From Bacillota bacterium (lineage in GTDB: Bacteria > Bacillota > UBA4882 > UBA8346), in the NCBI GenBank assembly GCA_023429995.1, contig JAEZCE010000045.1, forward strand, positions 62,001-126,000: a stretch of 64,000 nucleotides of DNA. Direction: 5' to 3'. Positions 1 through 9,028 of the stretch are shown here, in pieces. Both the position numbers and the translations under genes were made by a program. Under the pieces are notes generated by a model. The model ran no database searches, was not told the origin of the DNA, and worked only from the letters and a program-made list of their open reading frames with translations. Numbering within the stretch: the first letter of the stretch is position 1; every line of letters starts with the position of its first letter.

Positions 1-937
1 CGGCCGTTTGTATGTAGCCAACGGCGGACCCAGCGGCACTCCTGTTCCGACCCCGACTCCGGCTCCGGAATCCCCTCCGGGTAACGGTACCGGATTATTG
101 GGCGCTTATTATCAAGGGACCGGTTTGGCCGGTACAGCCCTTGTGACCCGGGTGGATCCGACGGTCAATTTTAATTGGGGCGGAGGCTCTCCGAATCCGA
201 GCGTTCCCAGCGACGGTTTTTCGGCCCGCTGGACCGGGCAGATTGAAGCCCGTACCACCGAAACTTACACTTTCTATTTGAATCACGACGATGGCGCCAG
301 AATGTGGGTGAATAATGTTGCGGTCATTAATAGCTGGGCCGATCATGAAGCCGTCGAAGATACCGGTGCCATTGATTTGGTCATGGGACAAAAATACAAC
401 ATTACGGTAGAGTTTTATGAAAATTCCGGCGACGCGACCTGCCAGTTGTCCTGGAGCACAGCCAACACCATCGCCAAGGAAATTGTGCCCACAACCCAGC
501 TTTACAATTCGGCGGGTCCAACAGTGACACCGACGGTAACCCCGACAGTGACGCCTACGGTAACTCCGACAGTAACTCCAACGGTAACGCCGACAGTGAC
601 TCCGACTCCGCCGGTGGCGGATGTGGTAGTGTCCTATGTCATTCAAAATGATTGGGGCAGTGGAGCGACAGTCAATATCACGATCAAAAATAACGGGACT
701 TCCCCGATCTCCGGTTGGAAGCTGGCCTGGACTTTCCCAGGCAATCAGAAGATAACCAACGTTTGGAGCTGTAGTTATACCCAGAACGGAGCCGACGTCA
801 ATGCGGCTAACCTTGGATATAACAATGTCATCCCGGCCGGAGGCAGCGTTAATTTTGGATTTAATCTCAGCTACAGCGGTTCAAACATTAAACCGCTCAG
901 TTTTACTTTGAATGGAACTCCCTGCCAAGTCCAATAA
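1..937 (+). CDS. Partial secreted protein with PA14 domain and C-terminal CBM2 (5' end outside window)
   Basis: The reading frame is open from the first bases of the window, so this is the C-terminal part of a longer extracellular protein; the TTG at 8 is not a believable start. The visible part has a PA14 domain (about residues 25-165, with DGARMWVNN), a Thr-Pro linker of repeated TPTV units (DNA about 523-612), and a family 2 carbohydrate-binding module (about 204-311, with GWKLAWTFPGNQK and a closing FTLNG). PA14 and CBM2 bind glycans, so the missing N-terminus is likely a glycoside hydrolase or related enzyme; this is inference. The stop TAA at 935-937 falls exactly where a truncated GH12 sequence begins in another frame, so the 3' end sits at a rearrangement junction. 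The CBM2 is very like those ending at 1620 and 3611. Confidence 0.85.
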   Translation, partial: GRLYVANGGPSGTPVPTPTPAPESPPGNGTGLLGAYYQGTGLAGTALVTRVDPTVNFNWGGGSPNPSVPSDGFSARWTGQIEARTTETYTFYLNHDDGARMWVNNVAVINSWADHEAVEDTGAIDLVMGQKYNITVEFYENSGDATCQLSWSTANTIAKEIVPTTQLYNSAGPTVTPTVTPTVTPTVTPTVTPTVTPTVTPTPPVADVVVSYVIQNDWGSGATVNITIKNNGTSPISGWKLAWTFPGNQKITNVWSCSYTQNGADVNAANLGYNNVIPAGGSVNFGFNLSYSGSNIKPLSFTLNGTPCQVQ

Positions 938-1620
938 GCTGATGATTTGGATTAACCATCAAGGCGGGCCGCAACCGGCGGGTTCCAAAGTTGCCACAGT
1001 AACCATCGCCGGAACCGGCTGGGATGTTTGGTTTAGTCAAATGGGTTGGAAATATGTCGCTTATGTCAGAACCCCTCCCCCCCGCCACTTCCGTCAATTT
1101 TGATATCAATGCCTTCATCAAAGATTGTGTGTCCCGGGGATATATTCAAAATTCGTGGTATTTGATTGATGTGGAAGCGGGGTCTGAACTTTGGCAAAGC
1201 GGTGTGGGCTGCGCCTCCAATTCGTTTGCGGTTACAGTCAACGGGGGTTCCACTCCAACTCCGACTCCCACAGGAACGGTCACACCGACTCCGGGTAGTT
1301 CCGGTTATTGGGTATCTTATGCCATTCAAAATGATTGGGGTAGCGGAGCGACGATTGGGGTGACCCTCAAGAACAACAGTACAGCGCCGCTTAGTAATTG
1401 GACCTTGGGCTGGAATTTCCCGGGCAACCAAAAAATCACCAATCTCTGGAACGGCGCCTATACCCAGAGCGGCTCGGCCGTGACAGTCAAAAATTCAAAT
1501 TATAACGGTGATATCCAGGCGGGGGGTACAACCAGTTTCGGGTTCAACATTACCTGCAGCGGTTCCAACGCCAAACCGACCGGTTTTACCCTCAATGGCG
1601 CGGCAGCCGGGGTTCAATAA
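935..1620 (+). pseudogene. Broken GH12 endoglucanase-CBM2 gene (5' truncated and frameshifted)
   Basis: Two reading frames together give the C-terminal half of a GH12 cellulase followed by a Thr-Pro linker and a CBM2. The first frame (from about 936) reads KLMIWINHQGG, the family's ELMIW nucleophile segment with Lys in place of the catalytic Glu. It continues to YVRTP. The second frame resumes at a run of seven C (1077-1083) with ATSVNFDINAF and keeps the acid/base segment EAGSELWQSG. Dropping one C would join the frames. Everything N-terminal to the nucleophile strand is missing and is replaced by the end of the upstream PA14-CBM2 gene. The product cannot be an active GH12. The C-run shift could be a sequencing error, but the missing N-terminal half cannot. 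Confidence 0.8.
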
Positions 1621-1638
1621 AGTCATTTATCTTATAAC

Positions 1639-1666
1639 GAGTGGAACCGGGAAACCGGTTCCGCTC
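1639..1666 (+). other. Stem-loop after the GH12 remnant
   Basis: A 12-bp stem (GAGTGGAACCGG with CCGGTTCCGCTC, one T-G wobble) closes a GAAA tetraloop 19 bases after the stop. No U-run follows, so it may be an mRNA 3'-end stabiliser or a poor terminator. Confidence 0.5.
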
Positions 1667-1683
1667 ATCCGGAATAACTATAT

Positions 1684-1773
1684 GAGTTGAAATAAATAAT
1701 CTGACCAAAATCCAAAAGAAACGGAAAAATTGGGGTTATGCCCAGGCCGACAGTTGGTTGAGACCTCACTCTC
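1684..1773. repeat. Dispersed 90-bp intergenic repeat, copy A
   Basis: This block matches 36681-36770 over 90 bases with about 8 differences. It begins GAGTTGAAATAAATAATC and ends in CACTCTC. It contains a small hairpin around TTATG. It is followed by CT-rich sequence and a 9-bp inverted repeat (CTCTCCCCC 1781-1789 with GGGGGAGAG 1805-1813). The rest of 1621-2054 holds no gene that I can support. Confidence 0.75.
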
Positions 1774-2054
1774 ACTCTCGCTCTCCCCCTGAAGGCCCTG
1801 AATGGGGGGAGAGTAACCCCACGCGCACAAAGTGCGTGCTGCCTTTGGGGCCTAAAGGATTTAGGCGACATCGGCTAGGGTTACCCTTCCACTTGATTCA
1901 ACAACCTTGAGCGACTTCGCAAGGGTTAGGTCAAATAGGCGTTCACTTCTAACAGTGACTTCTGGCAACAATAAAATTTAATTCAACATATATAGTACAG
2001 CGTATCGTGAAAGGCCACCACCGGCTGGATTCCCGAAAAAGGAGGTCCCTTTGG

Positions 2055-3611
2055 ATGAAAAAATTATTATGGACGGTTTTTTTAGGGTTGATTTTATCGA
2101 TCTTGGGTTTAACCTTCATATCCAGCGCAGCCCCGCCATCCGGCTTCGTTTACCGGCAGGGCTCCCAGCTTTATCTGGACGGCAAGCCTTATTATTTTGC
2201 CGGGTGCAATTGTTATGATTTATTTACCCATGGCGACGGTTCCAATACCAGCACCACGGATTATATTGAAAATTATTTCATGAACAAGGGGCAAATCGAT
2301 ACCCTGATGAGTCAAATGGCTTCCTATGGGGTCAAAGTGGTCCGGACTTGGGCGTTTTCCCATGAAACCTGGCATGGGTTTGAAACCGCCAAAGGCCAAT
2401 ATAATGAGGCGGAATTTATGGAGTTCGATTATATTTTGGAATCTGCCAAAAAAAACGGTCTCAAGGTGATTGTGACTTTGGAGAATTTCTGGGAGGCTTA
2501 TGGCGGCATTGACACCCGGCTTGCCTGGGAAGGTCTGCCCGGGAAGAGCTATGCCAACCGGGCCGTTTTCTTTACCAACCAAAACTGCAAAGATGATTAT
2601 AAAAATTTCGTCCGCCATATGGTTACCAGAATCAATCACTATACCAACACCGCTTATCGGGACGATCCGACGATTTTTTCCTGGGAACTGATGAATGAAC
2701 CCCGTTATCAGGATGCCGGAGAAAACACCACCGGCATTACCATGCGGGCCTGGGTCGACGAAATGGCGGGTTATATCAAGACTCTGGATCCCAATCATAT
2801 GGTCAGCGCCGGTCTGGAAGGCCAGCAGATATCATATGGCTATGGGGGAGACTGCGGTAACCCCTTTATCTATATTCATCAGTCGCCGGATATTGATTTT
2901 TGCACCGCCCATCCTTATCCGGACGAGTCCTGGTCCAACTTGACGGTTGGTCAGACCCAAAAGTTGATTGACGCCTGGATCAGCGACGCTCAGGAGGTTG
3001 TCGGCAAACCTTTTGTGATGGAGGAATGGAATGTCCACAACAATAAAGACCAATATTGGCCGGCCATGCTCGGGGAAATTGAAAACCGGAATGCGGCCGG
3101 GAGCCTGTTTTGGAATTTTAACGACATTTATACCGGTGATTTTGATATGCTGGAGGGTGATGCTGTTTTAGCCGGCGTTTTTAAACCCCATGCCCAGCGA
3201 ATGGCTGCCAAAAGCGGAACGGTGGTCACGCCGACCCCAACAGCCAGTCCGACTCCGACCGTAACACCGAGCCCAACTCCCGGCGCCGGCGCCACGGTCT
3301 CTTATGTTATTCAGAACGACTGGGGCAATGGGGCTACGATCAGTGTAACCCTTAAGAATAACGGCGCGTCCGGGATAAACGGTTGGGAACTGGCCTGGAG
3401 TTTCCCGGGCAACCAGAAGATTACGAATCTGTGGAATGGCGCTTACAATCAAAACGGGACGAATGTAAAGGTGACCAATCTTAGTCATAACAGTGCCATT
3501 CCGGCGGGCGCCACCGTTAACTTTGGATTTAACGTCACTTATAGCGGTTCAAACGCGAAGCCATCCGCTTTTACCTTAAATGGCTTCGTCTGTACGATTC
3601 AAACCCGTTAA
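2055..3611 (+). CDS. Secreted GH5 (GH5_7-like) endo-beta-mannanase with CBM2
   Basis: The start is ATG 2055, eight bases after AAGGAGGT; an upstream in-frame GTG at 2007 has no ribosome site. The product is 518 aa with a signal peptide (about 1-28, [18 protein letters not shown]). The GH5 catalytic domain spans about 30-390, with acid/base Glu215 in WELMNEPR and nucleophile Glu323/324 in VMEEWN. A Pro-Thr linker (about 392-415) and a CBM2 (about 416-518) follow. Family knowledge: this architecture and the [17 protein letters not shown] layout fit GH5 mannanases of the fungal-like subfamily 7, which cut beta-1,4-mannan outside the cell; cellulase activity is the main alternative. The stop overlaps the convergent chemotaxis gene by 3-4 bases. 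It belongs with the other CBM2 enzymes at the window start. Confidence 0.88.
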   Translation: MKKLLWTVFLGLILSILGLTFISSAAPPSGFVYRQGSQLYLDGKPYYFAGCNCYDLFTHGDGSNTSTTDYIENYFMNKGQIDTLMSQMASYGVKVVRTWAFSHETWHGFETAKGQYNEAEFMEFDYILESAKKNGLKVIVTLENFWEAYGGIDTRLAWEGLPGKSYANRAVFFTNQNCKDDYKNFVRHMVTRINHYTNTAYRDDPTIFSWELMNEPRYQDAGENTTGITMRAWVDEMAGYIKTLDPNHMVSAGLEGQQISYGYGGDCGNPFIYIHQSPDIDFCTAHPYPDESWSNLTVGQTQKLIDAWISDAQEVVGKPFVMEEWNVHNNKDQYWPAMLGEIENRNAAGSLFWNFNDIYTGDFDMLEGDAVLAGVFKPHAQRMAAKSGTVVTPTPTASPTPTVTPSPTPGAGATVSYVIQNDWGNGATISVTLKNNGASGINGWELAWSFPGNQKITNLWNGAYNQNGTNVKVTNLSHNSAIPAGATVNFGFNVTYSGSNAKPSAFTLNGFVCTIQTR

Positions 3612-5230
3612 AACTGACTGAAGTCTTTTTCAAGGGGGATGACTTCTTCCGGACGAATGATCTTGGTTTTTAAAGAATTGTCCGGGGTAATCTCTTTGGT
3701 TTGCAGCCCGGTTTTCAGAGCGGGAATTCTTTCATTTCCTCCCCATGAGGAATTCTGGGGGATCTTTTTTGGATTCTTATGGGGATTGACCGGGCTTTTC
3801 CTGCTTCCGTTCACCAGCTCCGAGAGCTGTTGGACGATTTCGCTTAAGTTTTCCGCCTGGGCGTTGAGTTCCTCGGAAGCGGAGGCGGTTTGTTCAGCGT
3901 TGGCGGCGTTCCGTTCGGTCACAGTCTCGATTTGAATGATTGCCTGATTGACCTGTCCGATACCCTGAGACTGCTCGCTGCCGGCGGCCGATATTTCCTG
4001 CATCAGTTCACTGACTTTTTTAGTTTGCAGGGTGATTTCATCCAAATCATTCTTAACTTTTTCACTGATCAGCACGCCCTGGGTGGACAAACCGATATTG
4101 GTTTCAATAATGGCCGCTGTATCCTTGGCGGCCTGGGCGCTTTTTTGGGCCAGATTGCGGACTTCCTCGGCGACCACGGCAAAGCCGACTCCGGCTTCAC
4201 CGGCCCTGGCGGCTTCCACCGCCGCGTTAAGGGACAGAATATTGGTTTGAAAGGCGATATCATCGATCATTTTGACGATTTTGGCTGCCTGGTCGCTGGA
4301 ATTCTTTATTTCCTTGATGGAATTCATCATCTCTTGCATTTCCTGATGTCCCTTTTGAGCTGCGTCCCGGGTCAACCCGGATAGTTCAACGGCTTGCTGG
4401 GTATTGCCGTTGTTTTGCAGCACCATTGAGGTGGTCTCCTGAAGGGTGGCCGAAGTCTCTTCAACGGAAGAAGCTTGTTCCGAACATCCCTCGGAAAGCT
4501 GCTGGCTGGAAGCTGCCAATTGTCCGGAGGCGGCAGCCACCTGGCTCGCGCTATCCGAAAGCGAGCTGGCGATGATGTTTACCGGAAGGGTGATCGAACG
4601 GGTGATGGCATAAGCGATCAGGATGCCCAGCGCCACGGCCGTGAGTCCCAGTATCAGCAGGATATTGAAAGAGATTTGGGTATTCTTTTTGGCCGCCAGG
4701 TTATATGTATTGATGGCATCATTTTGTTCCTTGATAAAATCAGCGCTGGTACTTAAAACTTGCCTTGTGGCGGGTGATGCTTCCAAACGCAGCAATTCCT
4801 GAGCTTCCGAGTCCTGATGGCTCTGAACCAATGCCAATAGTTTATCATTAATGGGCTTGGCCACGGCAATGTCTTTGATGATTTGGTCCCGGAGCGTCAA
4901 GGCTTTACCGGAAGACATCGTAGTCGATTTTAATTCATTATAGGCTGCGCTATATTGCGCCCTGGCGTCCTGGATCTTTTCGGCTTCCCGGCGGATGCCG
5001 TCAGGATCTTTAAAGAGAATGAGGGCATGGATACTGAGCATAATTTGTTGCAAAGAGTCGGAAATTTTGGTAGTAAGTTGAATATTCCGGTCATTGACGG
5101 CCGTTTGTTCAGTAACTGCGACAAAGCGGCTCATATTGTAGGCGGCCAAGGATATCATCAACAACATTAAAACTAACAGCACCGTAAAACCAATGGCGAT
5201 CTTGCTTCCTAATTTCATTCTGGTTTGCAT
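3608..5230 (-). CDS. Methyl-accepting chemotaxis protein
   Basis: 540 aa transmembrane chemoreceptor. TM1 is at about 11-33, a four-helix-bundle type periplasmic sensor region at about 34-188, and TM2 at about 189-210. A HAMP/adaptor region and a long methyl-accepting coiled coil follow, with the conserved hairpin tip [19 protein letters not shown] and [17 protein letters not shown]. It senses an extracytoplasmic ligand and signals to CheA/CheW, which are not in this window. The ligand cannot be read from sequence. The start ATG (5228-5230) follows AGGAGGATTACTC on the minus strand. It is convergent with the mannanase gene and shares its last bases. The C-terminal ~60 residues after the signalling domain are Lys/Pro-rich and low in complexity. 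Confidence 0.95.
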   Translation of the reverse strand: MQTRMKLGSKIAIGFTVLLVLMLLMISLAAYNMSRFVAVTEQTAVNDRNIQLTTKISDSLQQIMLSIHALILFKDPDGIRREAEKIQDARAQYSAAYNELKSTTMSSGKALTLRDQIIKDIAVAKPINDKLLALVQSHQDSEAQELLRLEASPATRQVLSTSADFIKEQNDAINTYNLAAKKNTQISFNILLILGLTAVALGILIAYAITRSITLPVNIIASSLSDSASQVAAASGQLAASSQQLSEGCSEQASSVEETSATLQETTSMVLQNNGNTQQAVELSGLTRDAAQKGHQEMQEMMNSIKEIKNSSDQAAKIVKMIDDIAFQTNILSLNAAVEAARAGEAGVGFAVVAEEVRNLAQKSAQAAKDTAAIIETNIGLSTQGVLISEKVKNDLDEITLQTKKVSELMQEISAAGSEQSQGIGQVNQAIIQIETVTERNAANAEQTASASEELNAQAENLSEIVQQLSELVNGSRKSPVNPHKNPKKIPQNSSWGGNERIPALKTGLQTKEITPDNSLKTKIIRPEEVIPLEKDFSQF

Positions 5231-5341
5231 GAGTAATCCTCCTTGTTAGTGTGAGTTAGCGATTGGTTTTATAATAAAGCCTGTTATTTATTGAAAATAA
5301 ATCCCGGGATATTCCAACTTGTTTAATTTTGAGGTATTTTA

Positions 5342-5370
5342 ATATTAATATAGTTAATTAATTTTGTCAA
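5342..5370 (-). promoter_or_regulatory. Putative sigma-A promoter of the chemoreceptor gene
   Basis: On the minus strand TTGACA (5365-5370) and TAATAT (5342-5347) are separated by exactly 17 bases in AT-rich DNA about 110 bases upstream of the start codon. Confidence 0.55.
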
Positions 5371-5455
5371 ATTAAATTTTATGGTGTTAATTATTAACCG
5401 GATATAGAACATCTTTCGGGGAACGCTAAAAAAGGGAGCACCGGTTTTGGAGACG

Positions 5456-5584
5456 GAATCAGTCAATGCCGAAATGGCGGAAATGTTTTTTGGAGCGAAT
5501 CAGTGAACATTGAAATGATGGGAATGCTTTATGCCGGAGAATCAATGAGCTCAAAACGAAAGAACTGTTTTCGGAAATAAAACG
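5456..5584 (+). repeat. Three degenerate 41-42-bp direct repeats
   Basis: Copies begin with GAATC at 5456, 5497 and 5539. The first two share CAGT-AA-GAAATG-GGAATG-TTT spacing. Translated in shifting frames they give similar peptides (ESVNAEMAEM and ESVNIEMMGM), as if a short coding repeat had decayed. They lie directly before a strong terminator. No intact gene is supported. Confidence 0.4.
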
Positions 5585-5620
5585 GGAGGGGATGGCCTTC
5601 GGGCTATCCTCTTCTTTTTT
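5585..5620 (+). terminator. Strong Rho-independent terminator with no obvious gene
   Basis: A 13-bp stem with three G-U pairs (5585-5597 with 5602-5614) closes a TTCG loop and is followed by six T (5615-5620). No convincing + strand gene precedes it, so it may end a small RNA or a decayed gene covering about 5400-5584. Confidence 0.7.
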
Positions 5621-5793
5621 AGCGTGCAATGGTTTGGTAAGCATACGCAACGACTCAGTATTCGGATCGATTTTCTGAACGAAAAAATCCGTTTAATCTG
5701 CACCATTGAAAATGGCGATGAATCCTTTTAATCCTGGTTAATTTTATGCCCACCTGCCTCTCGTTCCCCTCGTACGGCGTGTAGTTTGGGTGA

Positions 5794-6080
5794 GAAAGAA
5801 TTATTTTTGTGACAGAAAGAATTCATTGGATGACAGAAAGAATTATTTTTGTGACAGAAAGAATTCATTGGATGACAGAAAGAATTATTTTTGTGATGGA
5901 AAGAATTCATTGGATGACAGAAAGAATTATTTTTGTGACGGAAAGAATTTATTGGATGACAGAAAGAATTATTTTTGTGACGGAAAGAATTCATTGGATG
6001 ACAGAAAGAATTATTTTTGTGACGGAATGAATTCATTGGATGACAGAAAGAATGGTTTCGGTGATAAAAGAATGAATCCG
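5794..6080. repeat. 21/42-bp tandem repeat, 12 half-units
   Basis: Half-units of 21 bp start at 5794, 5815, 5836 and so on to 6025, with a degenerate tail to about 6080. They alternate between GAAAGAATTATTTTTGTGAC and GAAAGAATTCATTGGATGAC, giving a 42-bp higher-order period. Because 21 is a multiple of 3, several frames on both strands stay open and encode heptad-like peptides, but none has a ribosome site. Changes between copies are single substitutions, so the array expanded recently. The rest of the gap 5231-6833 holds the promoter, terminator and decayed gene listed separately. Confidence 0.9.
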
Positions 6081-6261
6081 TGAAATCCTGATCCGACGAT
6101 GAACCATGAAACCAAGGAAAGGGCACGAAAAGAGGATGACCGGACGGTGGGGTTTGATTTCGTGTAATTTCATGCTTTTCGTGGTTTAATCGTAAAAGAG
6201 TCATAGAGAAAAGCATTTTTAGAATGTCGTATGCCGAGGGCCGGCCCGGGATCAATCCGAA

Positions 6262-6578
6262 TTAGCAACCCGGTACAGTTTCTTGAGCGATAAAGAACGT
6301 TAGTCTACCAAGCATATATGAAGTGGTTACTCCTTGAATTAAAGCATGATGAATCATTTCTGGAATAAGTTCCGGGGCTGATTTTAAAGCTTCATTCGCG
6401 AAAAATAAATTTGTTTACTGGGAATTGTGTAATCCGGATCACCGGTTTTAAAAACCAAAGAACCTTCTCCGATGAATTTGCTATTTTCAATATACTCGCA
6501 TTGATCAAGTTGATACACTAAATTTACCCCAATGGTTTTTGTCGTATACGAGATATAGTCCTTTGTGACCGATGTCAA
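6262..6578 (-). pseudogene. Small frameshifted gene of unknown family
   Basis: The minus strand reads about 60 residues (LVFKTGDPDYTIPSKQIYF near the break). It then shifts frame at a run of five A on the + strand (6401-6405) and continues for about 45 more residues (ALKSAPELIPEMIHHALIQG, then TSYMLGRLTFFIAQETVPGC) to a stop at 6262-6264. The two halves read as one coherent protein of about 105 residues if one base is added. The upstream frame extends beyond 6578 without a clear start. I do not recognise the family. A homopolymer sequencing error is the alternative. Confidence 0.45.
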
Positions 6579-6719
6579 CTGGCGTATTGCAACATACTGG
6601 TAATTAACATGGAGGCACCCCCGTCTTTTCAGTTTTTACACGAAATCAATGATTCTTGTCATCCAAGAATCGGGGGAAACCCACTTTCAATCAGGGGAGT
6701 ACAAAAATTTTTCTCAATA

Positions 6720-6748
6720 TTGACATTGTAACTAAAATGAAATATAAT
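6720..6748 (+). promoter_or_regulatory. Perfect-consensus sigma-A promoter for the aldolase-TRAP operon
   Basis: TTGACA (6720-6725), a 17-base spacer and TATAAT (6743-6748) match the consensus at all 12 positions. The operator at 6755 covers the expected transcription start, so strong repression is needed. Confidence 0.85.
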
Positions 6749-6754
6749 TTTTAC

Positions 6755-6768
6755 AGAAAACGTTTTCT
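6755..6768. promoter_or_regulatory. LacI-type operator
   Basis: AGAAAACGTTTTCT is a perfect 14-bp palindrome with the central CG typical of LacI/GalR operators. It lies at +1 of the promoter above. The LacI-family gene at 11246, at the end of the same gene group, is the likely partner; CcpA is the alternative. Confidence 0.7.
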
Positions 6769-6833
6769 ATAGCATTGATCAAAGAAGTTGTGACATTCAA
6801 AAGGATAGTCGATTACAAAAGGAGGTCTAGTCT

Positions 6834-7778
6834 ATGGTGAAGAAATGGGGCGGAATTTTCCCCGCAATCATGGTACCGTTAAATGAAGATTATTCAATCA
6901 ATGAGAAGGAATTTCGCGATTATATCGACTGGCTGGTTTCATTTAAAGATAAAGGAATCACAGGTCTGGTCACGAATGGGCATACTGGCGAGATATCCGG
7001 TTTCAGGCCTGAGGAAAGAAAACGGATTACGAAGATCGCCGCAGAACAAGTGGCTGGAAGGATGCTGGTTGTTTCCGGCGTGTCGGCCGAAGGTACGTTT
7101 GAAGCTATTGAACACGCCAAAGCAGCTCAAGAAGCAGGAGCGGACGGTATTTTGTTAATGCCCCCCCATATTTGGCTGCGATTTGGAATGAAACCTCAAT
7201 CTGCTTTAAAATTCGTCCAGGATGTGGCATCAGCCATCGATATTAAGATTATCATCCATCTTTATCCGTCGACCACCAAAGCCTTTTATCCGGTGGAACT
7301 TTTACTGGAAATGGCGAAAATCCCCAATGTGGTGGCGATCAAGATGGGAACCCGGGATATGCCGCTCTATGAAAAAGACGTGCGCATTTTACAAGAAAAA
7401 GCACCCGACATTAGCTTAATTACCTGTCATGACGAAAATCTGTTGTCGACCATGATTCAAGGAGTGGACGGCGCTTTGATCGGGTTTTCGGGATGCGTGC
7501 CGGAACTGATCACCGCCCTTTTTGATGCCGTAAAAGCAGAGGACTTGAAAGCGGCTAAAAAAGTCAATGAAAAATTGTTCGCCGCTTCAAGCGCAATCTA
7601 CGGGATCGGTCAACCCTCCGGAGAAGCACACGCCAGAATGAAAGAATTTCTCTATCAGCGCAAAGTGTTCACTAGGCCACTCATGAGGCCGCCTCTTATT
7701 CCGCTGGCTAAAGAGGAAATCGCTAAAGTGACTAAAGCATTGGCTGATTCAGGAGTGTGCTCTGTCAATTTAGTATAA
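6834..7778 (+). CDS. Dihydrodipicolinate synthase/N-acetylneuraminate lyase family aldolase
   Basis: 314 aa TIM-barrel class I aldolase. Family hallmarks are NGHTGE (48-53), the catalytic Tyr144 in HLYPS and the Schiff-base Lys170 in VVAIKMG. The start ATG follows AAAGGAGGT. It is the first gene of an operon with a TAXI-type TRAP transporter and a LacI regulator. It therefore more likely cleaves an imported hydroxy- or keto-acid (a sugar-acid or related 2-keto acid) than makes lysine precursors. That is inferred from context; the exact substrate cannot be read. The control region is a consensus promoter with an operator across +1. Confidence 0.88.
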   Translation: MVKKWGGIFPAIMVPLNEDYSINEKEFRDYIDWLVSFKDKGITGLVTNGHTGEISGFRPEERKRITKIAAEQVAGRMLVVSGVSAEGTFEAIEHAKAAQEAGADGILLMPPHIWLRFGMKPQSALKFVQDVASAIDIKIIIHLYPSTTKAFYPVELLLEMAKIPNVVAIKMGTRDMPLYEKDVRILQEKAPDISLITCHDENLLSTMIQGVDGALIGFSGCVPELITALFDAVKAEDLKAAKKVNEKLFAASSAIYGIGQPSGEAHARMKEFLYQRKVFTRPLMRPPLIPLAKEEIAKVTKALADSGVCSVNLV

Positions 7779-7903
7779 GCAAAAGATTATGACCTTGACG
7801 TCTTTACAACTCCGTCAAGGAGGCCTGGATTGACAGCTTGAAAAAGTAAAAGACGACCTATCGTAAATACAGGGATGTAGGGAGGCTGTTGCCAAAATAT
7901 TTT

Positions 7904-7972
7904 AAACCTCGATCCGGCAAATAAATGACAATTTTTCTGCGATGACGCAGAAAAATCACCGGATCGGGGTTT
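7904..7972 (+). other. Nested double hairpin between aldolase and transporter genes
   Basis: An outer 14-bp stem (7904-7917 with 7959-7972, one G-U pair) encloses a perfect 11-bp inner hairpin (ATTTTTCTGCG, loop ATGA, CGCAGAAAAAT; 7931-7956). There is no U-run. It probably separates expression of the aldolase from that of the transporter, by RNA processing or stabilisation. Confidence 0.7.
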
Positions 7973-8059
7973 CTACAGAATCCGGTAAGTTCTTAATTTA
8001 TGGGATTCTGAAAGTTACTTGCCGGGTCCAAATTAAAAATAGCGGGGGAGGGCTAGAAA

Positions 8060-9028
8060 ATGCAAAAAAAGGGCATGGTAGCGGTTCTTGGTATTTTGTT
8101 GGCGCTATTCCTGATGATTTCCATGTGTGCCGGAAAAGAAAACAAATTCCCGAAATTTTTAACGATCGGTAGTGCGGCATCCGGAGGGGCCTATTACCCG
8201 ATTGCAATCGTAATGGCGGATATTATTACCAATAAGTTAGGAATACAAACCACCGCTCAGGTAACCGGGGGAGCAACGGAGAATAACGGGCTCATTCAGG
8301 ACAAACGGGTCGATTTGGCGATATCAACCAGTTCATTAAGTTATGCGGCTTATAATGGATTGCCACCTTATGATAAAAAGAATAAAGACATCAATATTTT
8401 GTTCAACAATTTGTCGTCGGGTCTTTTTCAAGTGGTTGTTTTGAAGGATTCCGCCATTAACTCCATGGCCGACCTAAAAGGCAAGAGAGTTTGCCTGGGG
8501 CCAGCGGGAGGAGCGGCAATAAGCGTCGCCAGCGACATATGGAGTATATATGGATTTGGACTTGGCAATGTCAAAGCGACCTATTTATCCTATAGCGATG
8601 GGATGGATTCTCTGGTGGATGGAAATATTGAGGCCGTTGTCGTTCAATCGGCCGCACCGGCTTCCGCCATCACCCAATTGGCAGCCAGCGGCAAAGGTTT
8701 TAAAATTTTGACCATCGAACCCGACAAGGTGAAAAAAATTCTTAAGAAATTCCCCTACTATTCCTTGGTCAAGCTGGATAAAAGCATGTATGGGATGAGC
8801 AAGGATGTGGAGGTGATTTCCGGGAGCAATATGGTGATCGTAAACCGCGCTCTTTCCCGGGACCTAGTTTATGCGATCACCAAAGCCTTGTTCGAGAACG
8901 TTGACAAAATCAGAAAATCCAATCCAACCGCCAAGGATATGGATATTAAGAACGCCGCTGAAGGGCTGTCTATCCCGATGCACCCTGGCGCTGCCAAGTA
9001 CTTCAGGGAAAGGGAAACCGTAAAATGA
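8060..9028 (+). CDS. TAXI-family TRAP transporter solute-binding protein
   Basis: 322 aa. The N-terminal hydrophobic segment (about 5-22) ends in ISMC, so it is either a signal peptide or an imperfect lipobox with Cys23. The mature protein opens with LTIGSAASGGAYYPIA, the TAXI-family signature (TTGGTYYP-like). It continues as a periplasmic-binding fold with DLKGKRVCLGPAGG. It captures a small carboxylate-type solute outside the cell and hands it to the fused TRAP permease downstream, whose start overlaps its stop (ATGA). The ribosome site is GGGGGAGGG. The ligand is unknown, but the linked aldolase implies a carbon source. Confidence 0.9.
   Translation: MQKKGMVAVLGILLALFLMISMCAGKENKFPKFLTIGSAASGGAYYPIAIVMADIITNKLGIQTTAQVTGGATENNGLIQDKRVDLAISTSSLSYAAYNGLPPYDKKNKDINILFNNLSSGLFQVVVLKDSAINSMADLKGKRVCLGPAGGAAISVASDIWSIYGFGLGNVKATYLSYSDGMDSLVDGNIEAVVVQSAAPASAITQLAASGKGFKILTIEPDKVKKILKKFPYYSLVKLDKSMYGMSKDVEVISGSNMVIVNRALSRDLVYAITKALFENVDKIRKSNPTAKDMDIKNAAEGLSIPMHPGAAKYFRERETVK

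Noticed and set aside
5794..6080. Possible CRISPR array
   Set aside because: Units are contiguous with no unique spacers, and no cas gene is present.
5728..6255. 175-codon minus-strand open frame across the tandem repeat
   Set aside because: It is open only because the 21-bp unit keeps frame. It has no ribosome site, and its unique part translates a common-looking intergenic sequence (HEKHEITRN type). The + strand frames there are equally open.
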